DNA of 64,000 nt from Fasciola hepatica (taxonomy: Eukaryota > Platyhelminthes > Trematoda > Plagiorchiida > Fasciolidae). Numbering within the stretch: position 1 is the first letter of the stretch; each line of letters begins with the position of its first letter. The position numbers were made by a program, and so were the translations under genes. A model generated the notes under the pieces. The model saw nothing but the letters and a program-made list of their open reading frames with translations, made no database searches and was not told the DNA's origin. Below are positions 1 to 10,574 of this stretch, in pieces. The DNA lies in the NCBI GenBank assembly GCA_948099385.1, contig CANUEZ040000020.1, positions 5,550,501 to 5,614,500 on the forward strand, given 5' to 3'.

Positions 1-1
1 A

Positions 2-867
2 GCGGATTATTTTACCAAATGGTGCTTGGTGGTCCCATTACTATCTTTCGATGCTACCGTTGTAGCCCAAGCGGTATTCGACCATTAGATAGCCAGGTGG
101 GGCGCCCCGGAAAGGTTACCCTCTGATAGGGGATCCTGCTTTGAATATGCCGACATGATAGAGCTGTGTCAGGGTTGTGGGACCAAAAAATCACGCACAA
201 CCGCCTATCATCCACAGGGAATGGACAAACCTAGAGAACCAACCGGTCCCTGGAAGGTCTCCTGCAGGGGTAGGCGGACGAAGTGACAACACGCGAATGG
301 GACCTAATGATAAGCAAACGCCTTATCGCTTATCGGGCCGAGGTGTATGCATCCCCTTGTCACACCCCACATGCCATGCTCACGGGCCGCGAGCTCAGGC
401 CGCCTACGGATTAAGTCGTGCCGACCACAGCCTTGAAGCTTTTATCAACCGAGTTCGCTTGGCAGACGAAGTCTTGTATCCAAAGGACACACGAATTGGC
501 ACGATGAAATCTGTCGAGCGCATATCGACACCAAAAAGAATACCACGACAAACGAGTGGCGGGCAGCCCAGTTCAGTGTGGTGAGCAAGTCTACCTGCAT
601 ACTCCCGTACCCCCAACTGGAGTACTGGCAGAGTTGCACAAGACCTAGAGCGGACCGTTGGCGATGTTGGAGATACTCTCGGGTCCCAATTGTGGTCTCG
701 TACCGTCGAATACGATTACCGCTCAGTCCATAACCCTCCAATTTAACCGATTGAAGCCAGGGACTAAAACTCAGCAGGCCAGGGAACAGGACACAACGGA
801 CGACCGGGTACCGGACGCAACAGTTGAGATAGAAGCAACGACAGAGGGTGATACGGTGTTAGAGTAG
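2..867 (+). pseudogene. Ty3/Gypsy pol 3' end: integrase core and C-terminal tail, decayed
   Basis: Conceptual translation from base 2 gives an integrase-like series: DYFTKW near bases 5-22, a SDRGSCFE block near 112-140 (second catalytic Asp) and a TAYHPQG block near 200-222 leading to the usual catalytic Glu region. This is the order seen in Ty3/Gypsy integrases. A stop codon at 86-88 and frame changes after about 240 break it. A later frame from about 580 to 867 (EQVYLHTPVPPTGVL, then ITLQFNRLKPGT) matches the chromo/tail region that follows integrase in such elements. The 5' part lies outside the window, so this is the 3' third of an old pol gene. Family assignment below Gypsy is not possible from this piece. 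Confidence 0.8.
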
Positions 868-880
868 TCATCTATTCCGT

Positions 881-894
881 GAGGAGGGGGGAGG
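881..894 (+). other. Polypurine tract after Gypsy pol
   Basis: A 14-base all-purine run (gaggaggggggagg) 13 bases after the pol stop. LTR retrotransposons prime plus-strand synthesis from such a tract just before the 3' LTR. A 3' LTR should follow, but no partner LTR is in the window, so its limits cannot be set. Confidence 0.5.
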
Positions 895-1440
895 CAAATT
901 AGTGGAAATAGGCGTGCTTTTATCAAGTATCTTGTAACATTCTCTTGCTGTCCACTCATCACATTCTTTGTCTCCCTCCATTACTTTCAGATGTCCATGA
1001 AGTACAGTCAAACACCCCTGAACCTGTGTCTGAACATCAACGTGAAACTTCGAACATATCACCCCTCCACCGAAAGCTAGAGACCCAAATACACGTTTCT
1101 GCCTAGTATCAGTCTTCTTACTCTGCTTGTGAGCTGTCAGTGAACGGTGTGTTTTACGTTGAACCGGTAACAGTTTATCAAGTACTTAACGAGTTTAACT
1201 CGGACCCATTTTAGACCGATAATAACTGCGATTATACGCCCAGACCCACCTCATCCCCTAGAGATTTTCCCGCTTTTAAATCGAATGTTTGGGAAGTTTT
1301 GTGAATTAACTTAAGTTACTTTACAATGCTGAGCTTATCGCACGTGCATTTGAGGCGCGTTTTATTCAGAGAATATCTTCATTTTCCTCGTAGTACCGCC
1401 GAGTAGTATTCGGTGTTTTTGTGAGGCGATCTTTTCTCGC
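895..1440. other. Noncoding stretch, possible Gypsy 3' LTR remnant
   Basis: No credible coding frame. Its position after a pol gene and polypurine tract suggests LTR sequence, but there is no second copy to compare with. A TGTAACAT string at 933 could be an LTR edge; this is speculative. Confidence 0.25.
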
Positions 1441-1460
1441 TTGGAGTTTTTTGGACTTTT

Positions 1461-2110
1461 GTGGTAAACGACAGTACTCGCAAGTGTCATAGTTTCCTGC
1501 GCTTAGTTAAACAGCGCTTCAACCATTTTTTCTCAACACGTTGTGTGTCCGTTAGTGTGCTACTTCTTTCTGACCGGTGTCTCGCACCCACGTGTGGAAG
1601 ACGTGTAGTAAACGGCATAGAGTGCGAGGTGTGCAAGAGGTGGGATTACCCGAGTTGTTCAAGAATGGCAGGGGACACTTATCCCCTTTATAAACAGAGC
1701 CCATGGGCTAGGTAGGTTTGTGTTCCTTGCAAGGAGGAGGCCAGTCTAGCTTTTAAACTGAGCACCAAAACCAGCCAGGCAGTACCGCAAGCAAGAGCCA
1801 CAAAACACCGCGATCGGTTAGTAGAAAGTCGTTTGTGGAAGTAGTGGGCACGACTGAGAGGACAGTTGTTGAAGCGAATATGCGAGTTCCAAGAGCTTGG
1901 CCTACGATCGTTGCCTCAAGTCCCTTGAAGCAGACAGACGAAGGCTAGCGAACTGAGCGGAAGCCCAGAAAGACAAGACAGCACAAAAATTAGAGTGAGT
2001 GTAATTTTGCGAAAGATGGAACAGATAGCGCGGACCATCATGCCATCCTAGAGCCAGAAGATAACGCAAAGGATCTGCAAAGGGATATCTTATCAACGGA
2101 AAGGGTCTCA
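1461..2110 (+). pseudogene. LINE ORF1 fragment with Cys-rich finger and coiled coil
   Basis: The frame from 1461 reads through a Cys-rich stretch (CGRRVVNGIECEVCKRW then DYPSC) that resembles the first half of the PHD-type finger found in ORF1 of many CR1-like LINEs, and of the LINE at 24517 here. It stops at 1713-1715. Downstream, in other frames, Lys/Glu-rich sequence (AYDRCLKSLEADRRRLAN near 1902-1950) has coiled-coil character, but frameshifts and stops interrupt it. No ORF2 follows because an RTE fragment abuts near 2136. Best read as the broken 5' end of a LINE; a host zinc-finger relic is the less likely alternative. Confidence 0.45.
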
Positions 2111-2135
2111 AGCCGCAGGCTTCTGATCCTTCTCC

Positions 2136-3715
2136 CCATCATCATCGTGTAGCGTTAAACAGTATGGCAAGCCCCACTGACCACTAGCTTTTTCTCCCCG
2201 TTGCACTTTGAATTAGAAAGCATGAACACACAAAATGGTCAAGAAAGGAAACAGCGCCCTTAGTGGTGAACACACGGAATACACAGTCTAACTGTACAAA
2301 CGCACATCGATCAGTCATTCCGATTTGACAGAAAGTGACAACACGATCGCCACTGATCACCGTTCACTGCTACATTCTTCAATGTCTCCAACCAACTGGT
2401 AGATGGATCTTTTGGACTCCAGCGACGAAGCTATGAGGCACCTATTTTTCCAAAGTTCGTTGTACACTTTCTCATTCTTCGCTGCCACGTCATCTGTTGA
2501 CCTTCACGTGGTTTCTTCCTCTCCTGAGGAGGAGCGGAAAGTAGGGCACGATACGGTAGAAGTGTGTTTGACATACGTAACACATGCCCTTACCAGTGAC
2601 ACCTACTAAGCTAGATACGCTGTGATAGAATACTCCCTGAAGTGGTACCTGATTCCCGATTTCTGATCTCAGTATTGCTTACTCGGTCATTCCATCCAGT
2701 CTTATCGATACTACGCAAGCATCGGTGGTCGAAAACCTTAAGACGACGAATATCTTCCGCACGCAGGCCCCAAGTCTCATAACCATTCAACAAAACTGAA
2801 CGCACTGCGGCACGTTACACACGACCTCTCAAATTCAGTGAAATGCCAGGTCAGCTTTACAAAAGATTCAGTCCAGCGTACGCACCTCGAGCCTTGGATA
2901 TCCGCGTGTTCACCTCCACTGTCGTGCTCCCTATCGTCGTCACGCTGTTTCCGAGGTGACAAAAGCGGCCAACCGTTGTTAGTTCCTCCCGATCGAGCAT
3001 CAAGCTTGAAATCTTTGACATCCAGTCTTACAACATCACTTTACACTTTGAAGGTGCAAAGCGCATGCCGAATGGAGCTACAGCTTGTGCGAGTCTATCT
3101 AGTACACGCTGCGCATGTTCCGTGGATTCGAACAAGCAGACAACTTCGTCTGCGTAATCTAGGTCATACAGTTTCTCACTATTTCCTCGTTCGACGCCCA
3201 CATCCTGTAGGTTTCGCAAGGCATTCTCCATTATCTCCTCCGTGACGAAGCTCAACAACAATGGGAAAATGGGACATCCTTGTCAAACGCCGCCGGTCGT
3301 TTCGAACCGACTGGATAATTCACCGTAAACCCTTACGCGGCCGGGAGCACCAGAGTATAACGACCTCAGTAGATTCACGAACTTCTGGGGACATACCTTT
3401 CAGGTGAAGAGCATTAAATAGCGCCGTCCGGTCTACTGAATCGAAGGCGCCTTTCACGTCGGGGGAAATCATTTCTGTCGGTCGACGGTGTGCGTGACGC
3501 ACCTCCAGTGGTTGACGAAGAGTAAAAGCTGGTCGATGCATCCTCGACCTGGGCGCAATCCGGCCTGTTGTTCGCGGGCGTTCCTCTTGCGAGCCGGTGT
3601 CGGAAGAAGCAGCAAACTCGGGGCTAGTACCTTGGTGATGATCAGAGCGGAGCTAATCTCAGGATGATTGCTAAAGTCATTGCGTATTCTTCTCTTGAAA
3701 ATTGGTTTAATTAAT
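2136..3715 (-). mobile_element. RTE-like LINE copy A, 5'-truncated
   Basis: Minus-strand RT remnants in order. Near 3541-3320 there is a fingers/palm piece with a VKGAFDSVDR motif A. Near 3261-3028 the palm has YADEV where YADD is expected, and ends GMRFAPSKCKVML. Near 2805-2611 is the C-terminal block LLNGYETWGLRAEDIRRL followed by VFDHRCLRSI, a signature of flatworm RTE-like elements. The 3' UTR follows and ends in a short CAT-repeat (plus-strand reading) near 2136. The endonuclease half is absent. Frameshifts separate every block. The 3' UTR matches copy C at 51368 and plus-strand pieces at 37314 and 45011, which defines one subfamily. Confidence 0.78.
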
Positions 3716-4398
3716 CATTTCCAGTTCAGTTTATTCAACCATCAACCTCGCACTTCTGTGCTCTGGTTTCGCTTGCTGCCTTTTGGCATCGTCCAGCAAA
3801 GAGCGAAAAGAATAGAAGCGTAGTAATAAAGATCCAAAATGTCAAAGTATCAAGCGGAAATCAAGAGGACAAGGAAAGAGTCCGAATACAACTACTCCAC
3901 TGACCGCGACACAGCCATATCACCTAATGTCTCCAACCATTTAGTAGGTTGATTACTTGGACCCCAACATGGAAGTCTATCACGTACTACTCGGCCAAGT
4001 CCACTGGCCAAGCTTTTCATACCTTTTTACCATGTCGTGGACTGGCCACTTGGGCCCACCTTCCACTCACCGCCTACCTCAGAAAACAGCTTACGCTGAG
4101 AAGGTCCATCGGTGGGCATGCGTAACACATGTCCCGAGCACCTTAACCTGTTTAGATCCAGTAAATGATCGACAGACTGACTCCTGGCTCCCCAGATCTT
4201 ACGCTGAACCTCAGCATTGCTGATACGGTGTTCCCACTATACTCGGGCAATGCTACGGAGACATCGGTGCTCGAACATTGACAGTCTTCGCCTATCTTCC
4301 ACCCTTTACGCCCGTGTTTCTGAACCGTATGAAAGAACGGACCTAACCACCGCAGTAAACACCTGACGCTCAACAGACAATCGGATATCACACCGAGG

Positions 4399-5486
4399 TC
4401 ACAGATGAAGGAGGTTGTCAAAAGCCAAACGTGCCTTCTGCCTACACGATGGCACTTCAAACGTCATCTGTCCAGCCGGTGAGATGTAACTGCCCGGGTC
4501 GCGAAACTCATCCACTTCAGCTGGAGCTTCTCGCGCCAATTCAAGGTTTGGTGTTGAGCCAACCCAGTCCTGCAAAAGAACTTTACACTTTGAAGGTGCC
4601 GAATGTATCCCAAATATTACTACAGTGTTATTAAGGCTATCTAAAAGAGCTTGCAATATAACTGGATCTCTACTTATGAGAAAAATATCGTAAACGTATT
4701 CCAAATCAGACGGTTTACTGCCTGATCAAAGATCGATGCCGCTATTCTCACACGAGGTTGGGGCTATCTCAGGGATCAATTCAATTACAAAATTGAAGAG
4801 GAGGGGTGAAAGAGAGCAACCCTGACGAACACCACTTTCCGTGGTGAACTCGGGTGGAAGATCGCCGCAAGCACGTACCCGATTCGGCTGTTCGCATACA
4901 AGCATTGGAAATGAGAAATAAACTTTTCTGGTACACCCTTCAATGAGAGGCAAAGCCAGAGGACTGTGCGGTCGACTGAATCGAATGCCGCTTTCAGATC
5001 AAAAAAGACAGGTTGTGGGCCTACGGAAGATGTGTCCGTGCTCTACGGTTTGCCGAAGAGTAAAGATGTGGTCGATGCAACCCCGACCAGGCCTGAAACC
5101 GGCTTGATTCTCAAGTGTACACATTTACCGGGCAATGGATAATCGGTGGAGAATAAGACCGGCGAGCAGTTTAGACGCGATACTTACCAAGCTAATTCCT
5201 CTGTGGTTTTCACAAGCGGACCTGTCACCTTTCTCCTAAATCGGCACATTTGTCGATTCACACCATTCCCTGGGAGTCTGCTCACTATCCCAAATAATAC
5301 GGAGGGCTTTGTTGACTCCGAAACCGAAGCTTCGCCTCCATCATTGAAAAAAGATGGAGAAAACCCGTTCGGCTCAGACGATTTATACCTTTTAAAGTGA
5401 CCTACCTTTCTCATAACCACTATTTCTGATGGAGGACTGATATCCGTCTGCATCGTCTCACTGGCAGGTATATTACGAAGGCCCAC
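4399..5486 (-). pseudogene. RTE reverse transcriptase domain of copy B
   Basis: Pieces of one RT read in order on the minus strand. KRYKSSEPNGFSPSFF lies near 5390-5330, the entry to the fingers. ESGVRQGCSLSPLLFNFVIE near 4850-4780 is motif B. A palm remnant has EYVYDIFLIS where EYADDI is expected (near 4700), followed by APSKCKVLL. The catalytic Asp pair is reduced to a single Asp and frameshifts separate the blocks, so the copy is dead. Confidence 0.75.
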
Positions 5487-6482
5487 TGAATGGTCCCTTG
5501 AAGTGCTCCGCCCAATACTCCAGACGGCGTACCTGAGAGTGAGTAAGTGAGTCGTCAGATTCCTTAATTAACTCACACCAGGCTTCCGAGGACCGGTACC
5601 TCTAAGCAAACGGAAGGGGTGTCGAGCGTTGCCATGGAGGCGTATAGTGAATGATTCACTCAGTGGTGGCGGGATACGTTACTCCATCCAAAAGTCATGC
5701 AGCAAGGTTGCAAGTGGTTTTGTCAATGCAACACCACCTATTTTGGGGATAATTGAATAAAGTCCTTCAGGACCGGCCGCCTTCCCTCGCTTTAGTAATC
5801 GAATGCATCACTCTACTTCTACTTTCGACTAGGGTTCGAGTGATGCTCCCCGATGAATCGCAGTTGTTGGCACGGGAGTAACTACACTAGCGCACGGCCA
5901 GCTAAACTGCTCTTTGAAGTATTCGGCCCACTGGTCGAGCCTTTTCTCTTTGCCATGAATGGGCTCCCCATTTCTATCTCATATCGTTTCGCTGGCTGGA
6001 ACTCGCTGTCCACTGGAGTCACGAATAGGTTTGGAGTCTTTGACTGTTACTTAGAGCAGCTTCTATTTCCATTTATTCCGTTACCTCGACCCACAAATTT
6101 TCGCGATCCCTCCTAAGGCTTTTCTTAACTTGCCTTTGTAGTTTTATTCGTATTTAATTATCTCCTGACTGTTCAAGAGCTGACGTTTTCGCTCTGTTAG
6201 CCTAATCAACTCTTGAGAAATCAAATCTCTTTGATGGACATCGGATCCAGGACCGAAGGCGAAACCAGTTGCCACTTGCACTTTCAGCTCTATATGGGCC
6301 CAACGGTTATCTAAATTACTGTTCTTCATGAATCCTAGCTCATGTGTAAACTTTTGTTCATAACCGGTACTGACCTCTGGATCACACAAACGTCGCATGG
6401 CTAACCGGGTCTGCGGTTTGTGTTGATGAGCTTGGAGCTAGAGAGATAATCGCATTAAAACTAATGCGTGGTCCGACTCTAC

Positions 6483-7574
6483 TTACTTGGACCAGTAAGG
6501 TCTACAGTTCTGAAGAGAACTGCGCCACCGATAGCTTGCTGAGATATGATCAATCTGGCTCAAATTACCTGTAGAATAAGAGCGCCACGTCGTCGTGAGA
6601 CGCGAGCTGTATCGAAAGTTGGTCCTCGGCAAGAACAATCGATTGTCTGCACAAAACTGGAGAAGCCTATCCCAGTTATCCGTGCGCTGAGCGGGTAAAG
6701 CACAACGCTCACCTAAACAGGCTTCTGACACGCTAAGTTTGCCAACTTGTGCATTGAAGCCACCAGCTAGCACTACAATGTCAGAACCTTTACTGCTGCG
6801 AACGAGGGTGGCGAGTGTACCATAGAGCTCATCTTTGTGCGCGTCTGAGCTGCAGTCCGTTGGAGCGTACGCCGAGATGACAAACAAATTGTGCTTGGCA
6901 CAACTATCCTTTTGAAATCCGACAAACCCTTGGAGTCTCACAGCACATAAACGACTGTTAACAGGGATAAAGTCCAAAACGGCAGCTTCAGTCTTCTCAG
7001 TCAAGAATATTCCTGCACCACGTTGACCCGTAGCTCAAGCTACTTTGTCTCCTGAAAAGCGCAGAAAATACCTCGATGAGATACCAGCAGCAGTTAGTTG
7101 AATTACACTGCTCGAAACCTGGATACGCGTTTCACTTAAGCAGTAGAAATCAATCTTCAGAGAATCTATTGTAAGCGCTAGGAACGCCTGCTGACCGGCC
7201 TGCATGAGTGTTAACACGCTGAACGGGTCGAGATCCAGAAGCTGATGAGGCTTGAGAAAATGTGGGTTACCAGACATAGGATTATTCCCGACACTATTTG
7301 ACAGTGAATCATTGCGAGTATCGGCCGTGTTATCAGTGGGAGCATTTTGAGTGGATAGATGGGGCAAACAGGGGTGGTTAGGGACAGGAGACAAAGGTTT
7401 AATAAAAGAAAGGGAACTCTGAGCAGTAGCCCACTTATCACTACCCACCCCGCTCGATGCAATGGGCAGCGCGGTCCTGATTATCATGCGCGACGACCGA
7501 TACAGTATGGGATTCTTTGAATTCGTGCAGTTCATGGGAGATGTTGGACGGCTACCTCTAGGATGTCCAGCCAC
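6483..7574 (-). pseudogene. RTE endonuclease domain of copy B
   Basis: Two in-order frames (7574-7035 and 7004-6483) together give an APE-like endonuclease. Recognisable pieces are CLSETRIQ (metal-binding Glu region), LFVISAYAPTD, DIVVLAGGFNAQVG (GDFNA motif with Asp changed to Gly) and a terminal SQIDHISAS, where family members have IDHI. The nonsense codon falls just after FSGDKVA, near 7036. The catalytic GDFN Asp is lost, so this copy cannot encode an active nuclease. Such enzymes nick target DNA for target-primed reverse transcription. Confidence 0.75.
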
Positions 7575-8039
7575 AAAGCAGGAGAACGATTAGGGTCCTC
7601 ATCCAAAGCCTTTAGTTCTAGCAAGAACCTATCCGCAAGGCAGCGGGATGGCTTGGTGGAAGCCCATTTGCTTGGACCAATTACTCTTCCACTGATTTTG
7701 CCGACTGAGTTGCTAGCTCCTGGGGGACCAGGAGACTGGGTTTTGTCTGGCCTCTACGAATCTTCAGCCTTGTCTGCATCTCCGACTCATGAAAGCCATC
7801 CTGTGTAGCCCTTTATACCAAAGAGGCATGGTAACTATCAAACCACATCAAGAAGCAATCTCGTCTTGACGGACTCGGATCCGAAATCGAGAGGGACCCT
7901 TCATAAGGGAGTGAAAGGCTGGACGGGACATGGATAGTGTGACACTACTAATGCAGGTTTCCAGTACCCTGCTGCACTAAGACTGGTGCAATGAGTGGGT
8001 CATGAAAGTCACCATCCGCGAACAAGTGCAAATATCATG
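7575..8039. other. Junction between RTE copy B and a CR1-like LINE
   Basis: No reliable gene. The first 250 bases may be the 5' UTR of RTE copy B, since minus-strand Pro/Ser-rich sequence continues without a clear break. The remainder shows nothing I can assign. Confidence 0.3.
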
Positions 8040-9467
8040 CAAAACTAATAGTAGTCGAGTTCGCTGATGAGTCCACCCGAGATAGACTGTTGGAGAGGGC
8101 AGCATTGGTGGCCCACACAACAAAGGGGAGATATCAGGCTGCATCAGACGAGTATAAAGTAAAGCTTGTTGGTCTAGCGCCAGGTGGAAACCTGGATAAA
8201 TATGCTAGGGCACTGATGAGAAATTCCCAAAGACAGCGAGATTCCGTGCTCGGCTCTGGGACACTCTCGCTGACGGCAGTAAGGAAGCGGCGTACATGGT
8301 CGGAAGCATTTGTAATTTAAGATATGTTGGAAGATGAAAATTGGCAGAACTGTGCTAAGGTGGAGGACAGCGTCACCCTGGCGAATGTGGATGTCATGAC
8401 AGCTTCTATAGGGGTGGATTGGGAGTCGTCGAAAATCCTAGATCAACAGCCGTCTTCGTGCACACCAGTGGGGACGATCGATGCAAAAACTTGCTATCGT
8501 CTCAGGCTTTGCGGCTAAGAACCAGGCGAGAGTGAACGGTAACGGACGCCTAAGTGACGGGGCACTTGCTGTGGTGTTATACATCAGCTCTTGTAGCATT
8601 AGAAAGAAATGGATAGAGTTCTCCAAAGCCGCCGGCGAGCACAACGCGTCATTAATTTCGGTGACGGAAACATGGCTTTCCAGAGAAGACCATGTGCCAG
8701 GATTAATAAGTAACGGTTTTACAATCTATGGACAGGATAGAAAACGCGGTCGCCTTGGCGGGGGGTAGCCTTCCTCAATAGGCCATGTACAAACCATCTG
8801 GAGTCTCAGACCAAGATGTGTACTCGTGATGTCCAGTTGTGAGCAGTTGCGGTCACCCTTCCAGACAGGCGAGTTAACGTTGCCTGTGTCTACAGGAGAC
8901 CGAGTACAAACCGCGAAGAGGATGTCCGCTTACTGCGGACCCTAACTGAACTAGCTGAGGACGCACAAAAGACCCTCATAGTGAGTGACTTCATCCCTCC
9001 GCACGTTGACTGGGAGGTTGAAGTCTGCGTGACGGGATCGCTGGACGAGACTCAGAGTGGCTGCGTGCCAGTGCGTTGCACCAGCGTATTAAGGAAAATA
9101 CCAGATATAGATCTGGATACTTCCCATCCTTTTTGATCTAGCAGTAACATCTCACCAACGAAGTACCTGAACTGCAGAACTATGCACCTCAGGGCGAGAG
9201 TGTCCACGTGTGTGTAGAAATCACCCTGTTCATCCAGAAACCCAGGATACCCTCAAGGCTGGTTAGGAACTTCAGTAGTATGGACCTGACGTAGGACAGG
9301 GTAGAGTAGGCTACTGTCGAGGAGCGCTGACAGGTCATAAAAGGATCTCTAATTGCCTTCCAGAAGGAGTTTGCACCCTTGAAACGAAGGAGTGTGGAGA
9401 ACAACCCAATGTGGTTCAAGGCTGTAATAGCCAGTCATCAAACGTAGAATCCGCAGCTGGAACCCTT
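8040..9467 (+). pseudogene. CR1-like LINE, left half, interrupted by BEL/Pao
   Basis: Frames at 8090-8320 and 8324-8518 look like the end of an ORF1. From about 8570 an endonuclease begins: SSCSIRKKWIEFSKAAGEH, ASLISVTETWLS (catalytic Glu), then after a frameshift VNVACVYRRPSTN and an IVSDFIPPHVDWEV block in place of GDFNxPxxDW. Sequence continues to 9467, where a BEL/Pao LTR starts, and resumes at 16193 with AKCVKQQPKKFYGCVQSK-like sequence. That is the conserved link between endonuclease and RT in CR1-group LINEs. Many stops show it was already old when it was split. Confidence 0.7.
9463..9467. repeat. Target site duplication of BEL/Pao, left
   Basis: CCCTT directly before the left LTR. 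The same five bases directly follow the right LTR at 16188-16192. Five-base duplications are normal for BEL/Pao integrases. Confidence 0.9.
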
Positions 9468-9845
9468 TGTAACGAACGTTTGAGCAATGCGTAGCCAAAT
9501 TCGCAACGGATCCCGAAATCAAAAGACGATTATCCGTAACATTCTACGATATTAGATTATTACAATAAACAATGACATAAACAATATACAAACCTCAATA
9601 ATACGATCACAAGGACTCAACAACGAGAAACCGAATAGCAGCGTGTGAGCAGACAGCACGTGCGTCACGCAGGTCCTGAACAAGGATGTGCCAAAGTAGC
9701 GCTCTGGGCGCGAACAAACAACAATTGGTCCAGAAAAACAACCAGTTCGTAAAGACAAGTCAATAGTGTATGGAAATGAGTGATGTTGGGAAAAACACTG
9801 AATCGCGAGGGAAAAAAGGAGGATTTTCCACGACCGGCTGTTACA
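9468..9845 (-). repeat. BEL/Pao LTR (3' LTR of the element)
   Basis: 378 bp, begins TGTAACGAACG and ends GGCTGTTACA on the plus strand. It matches 15810-16187 except for about four substitutions clustered around 9748-9795. Confidence 0.93.
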
Positions 9846-10574
9846 CCGCCCACCAAAATCCTCCTGGATCCTTAGCAGAGTCAAAGGTTCGACATAAAGG
9901 TACTGATTCTTCCTACCTGCCTAGGCCCTGCTGTCAGTGCACGCGTCTAATGCTCGTCGTCAACGTTCTACTACTGATCGCACCTAATCCATTGAATACA
10001 TAGACGTGAGGCTAGTCTACATCTTCCACGAGACCAAATGACCGATGGCGGGCGTGAAGGGTCACACAGACGTTGTCCTCGTAAGGGGCCGTCCGGTCCT
10101 GGATGTACGTACTTGAGTGTGTGTGTGAGTGCGTGTGTGTGTGAGTGCGTGTGTGTGTGTGAGTGCGTGTGTGTGTGCCGGGGGTACAATGAAATCACAG
10201 GTATGACTACACATCAAAGGAGGACTCTCTGCAATTTCAACAAAAGACCGCGTGGCAAGAAAACGAGTAAAATGTAGCATGTGTTTGTGACTTGAGCTCC
10301 GCTACTCCCACATATGCAAGGGGCATTCGGTAGCGCCAACAAAAACGAAACAACGAACACTGCCACATGTTTGATGGGTTTACGGGATGTAGAGTGCGTC
10401 GTGCATGCGTGTATGTATCAAGATATACAATGGAATCGCACTCATCACCACATATCGGAAAGAACCTCCTGTAATGTCAACGAAAAGACCGCGAGCACCT
10501 TAACGTGTTTGACGGAGACCGTGTGGTATATATGGCGTTTCTTCATCCACCTCGATTACTGGTGTGAAAAAGGT
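9846..10574 (-). other. BEL/Pao 3' noncoding region
   Basis: Lies between the end of pol and the 3' LTR. It holds a GT-rich simple repeat (10115-10177) and, next to the LTR, a purine-rich minus-strand stretch (ggtgggcgg) that is the likely plus-strand primer. I see no env-like gene. Confidence 0.6.
10115..10177. repeat. GT-rich microsatellite with GAGTGC interruptions
   Basis: About 63 bp of (GT)n broken regularly by gagtgc units, inside the BEL/Pao element. Confidence 0.9.

Larger units (their letters stand above)
3722..7574 (-). mobile_element. RTE-like LINE copy B, near full length, decayed
   Basis: A 3.85-kb minus-strand element. From its 5' end it has a Ser/Pro-rich leader starting MAGHPRGSR at 7574, an apurinic-type endonuclease (7300-6483), a linker, a reverse transcriptase (about 5490-4400) and a C-terminal block (4460-4152). 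The 3' UTR ends near 3722 with an AATAAA-containing tail, different from copies A and C but shared with copy D at 54943, so this is a second RTE subfamily. Stop codons and frameshifts occur throughout. Copy B begins within about 10 bases of the end of copy A. Confidence 0.8.

Noticed and set aside
10038..10280. Repetitive Cys/Val and His/Thr peptides on both strands
   Set aside because: They are translations of the GT-rich microsatellite inside the BEL/Pao element.
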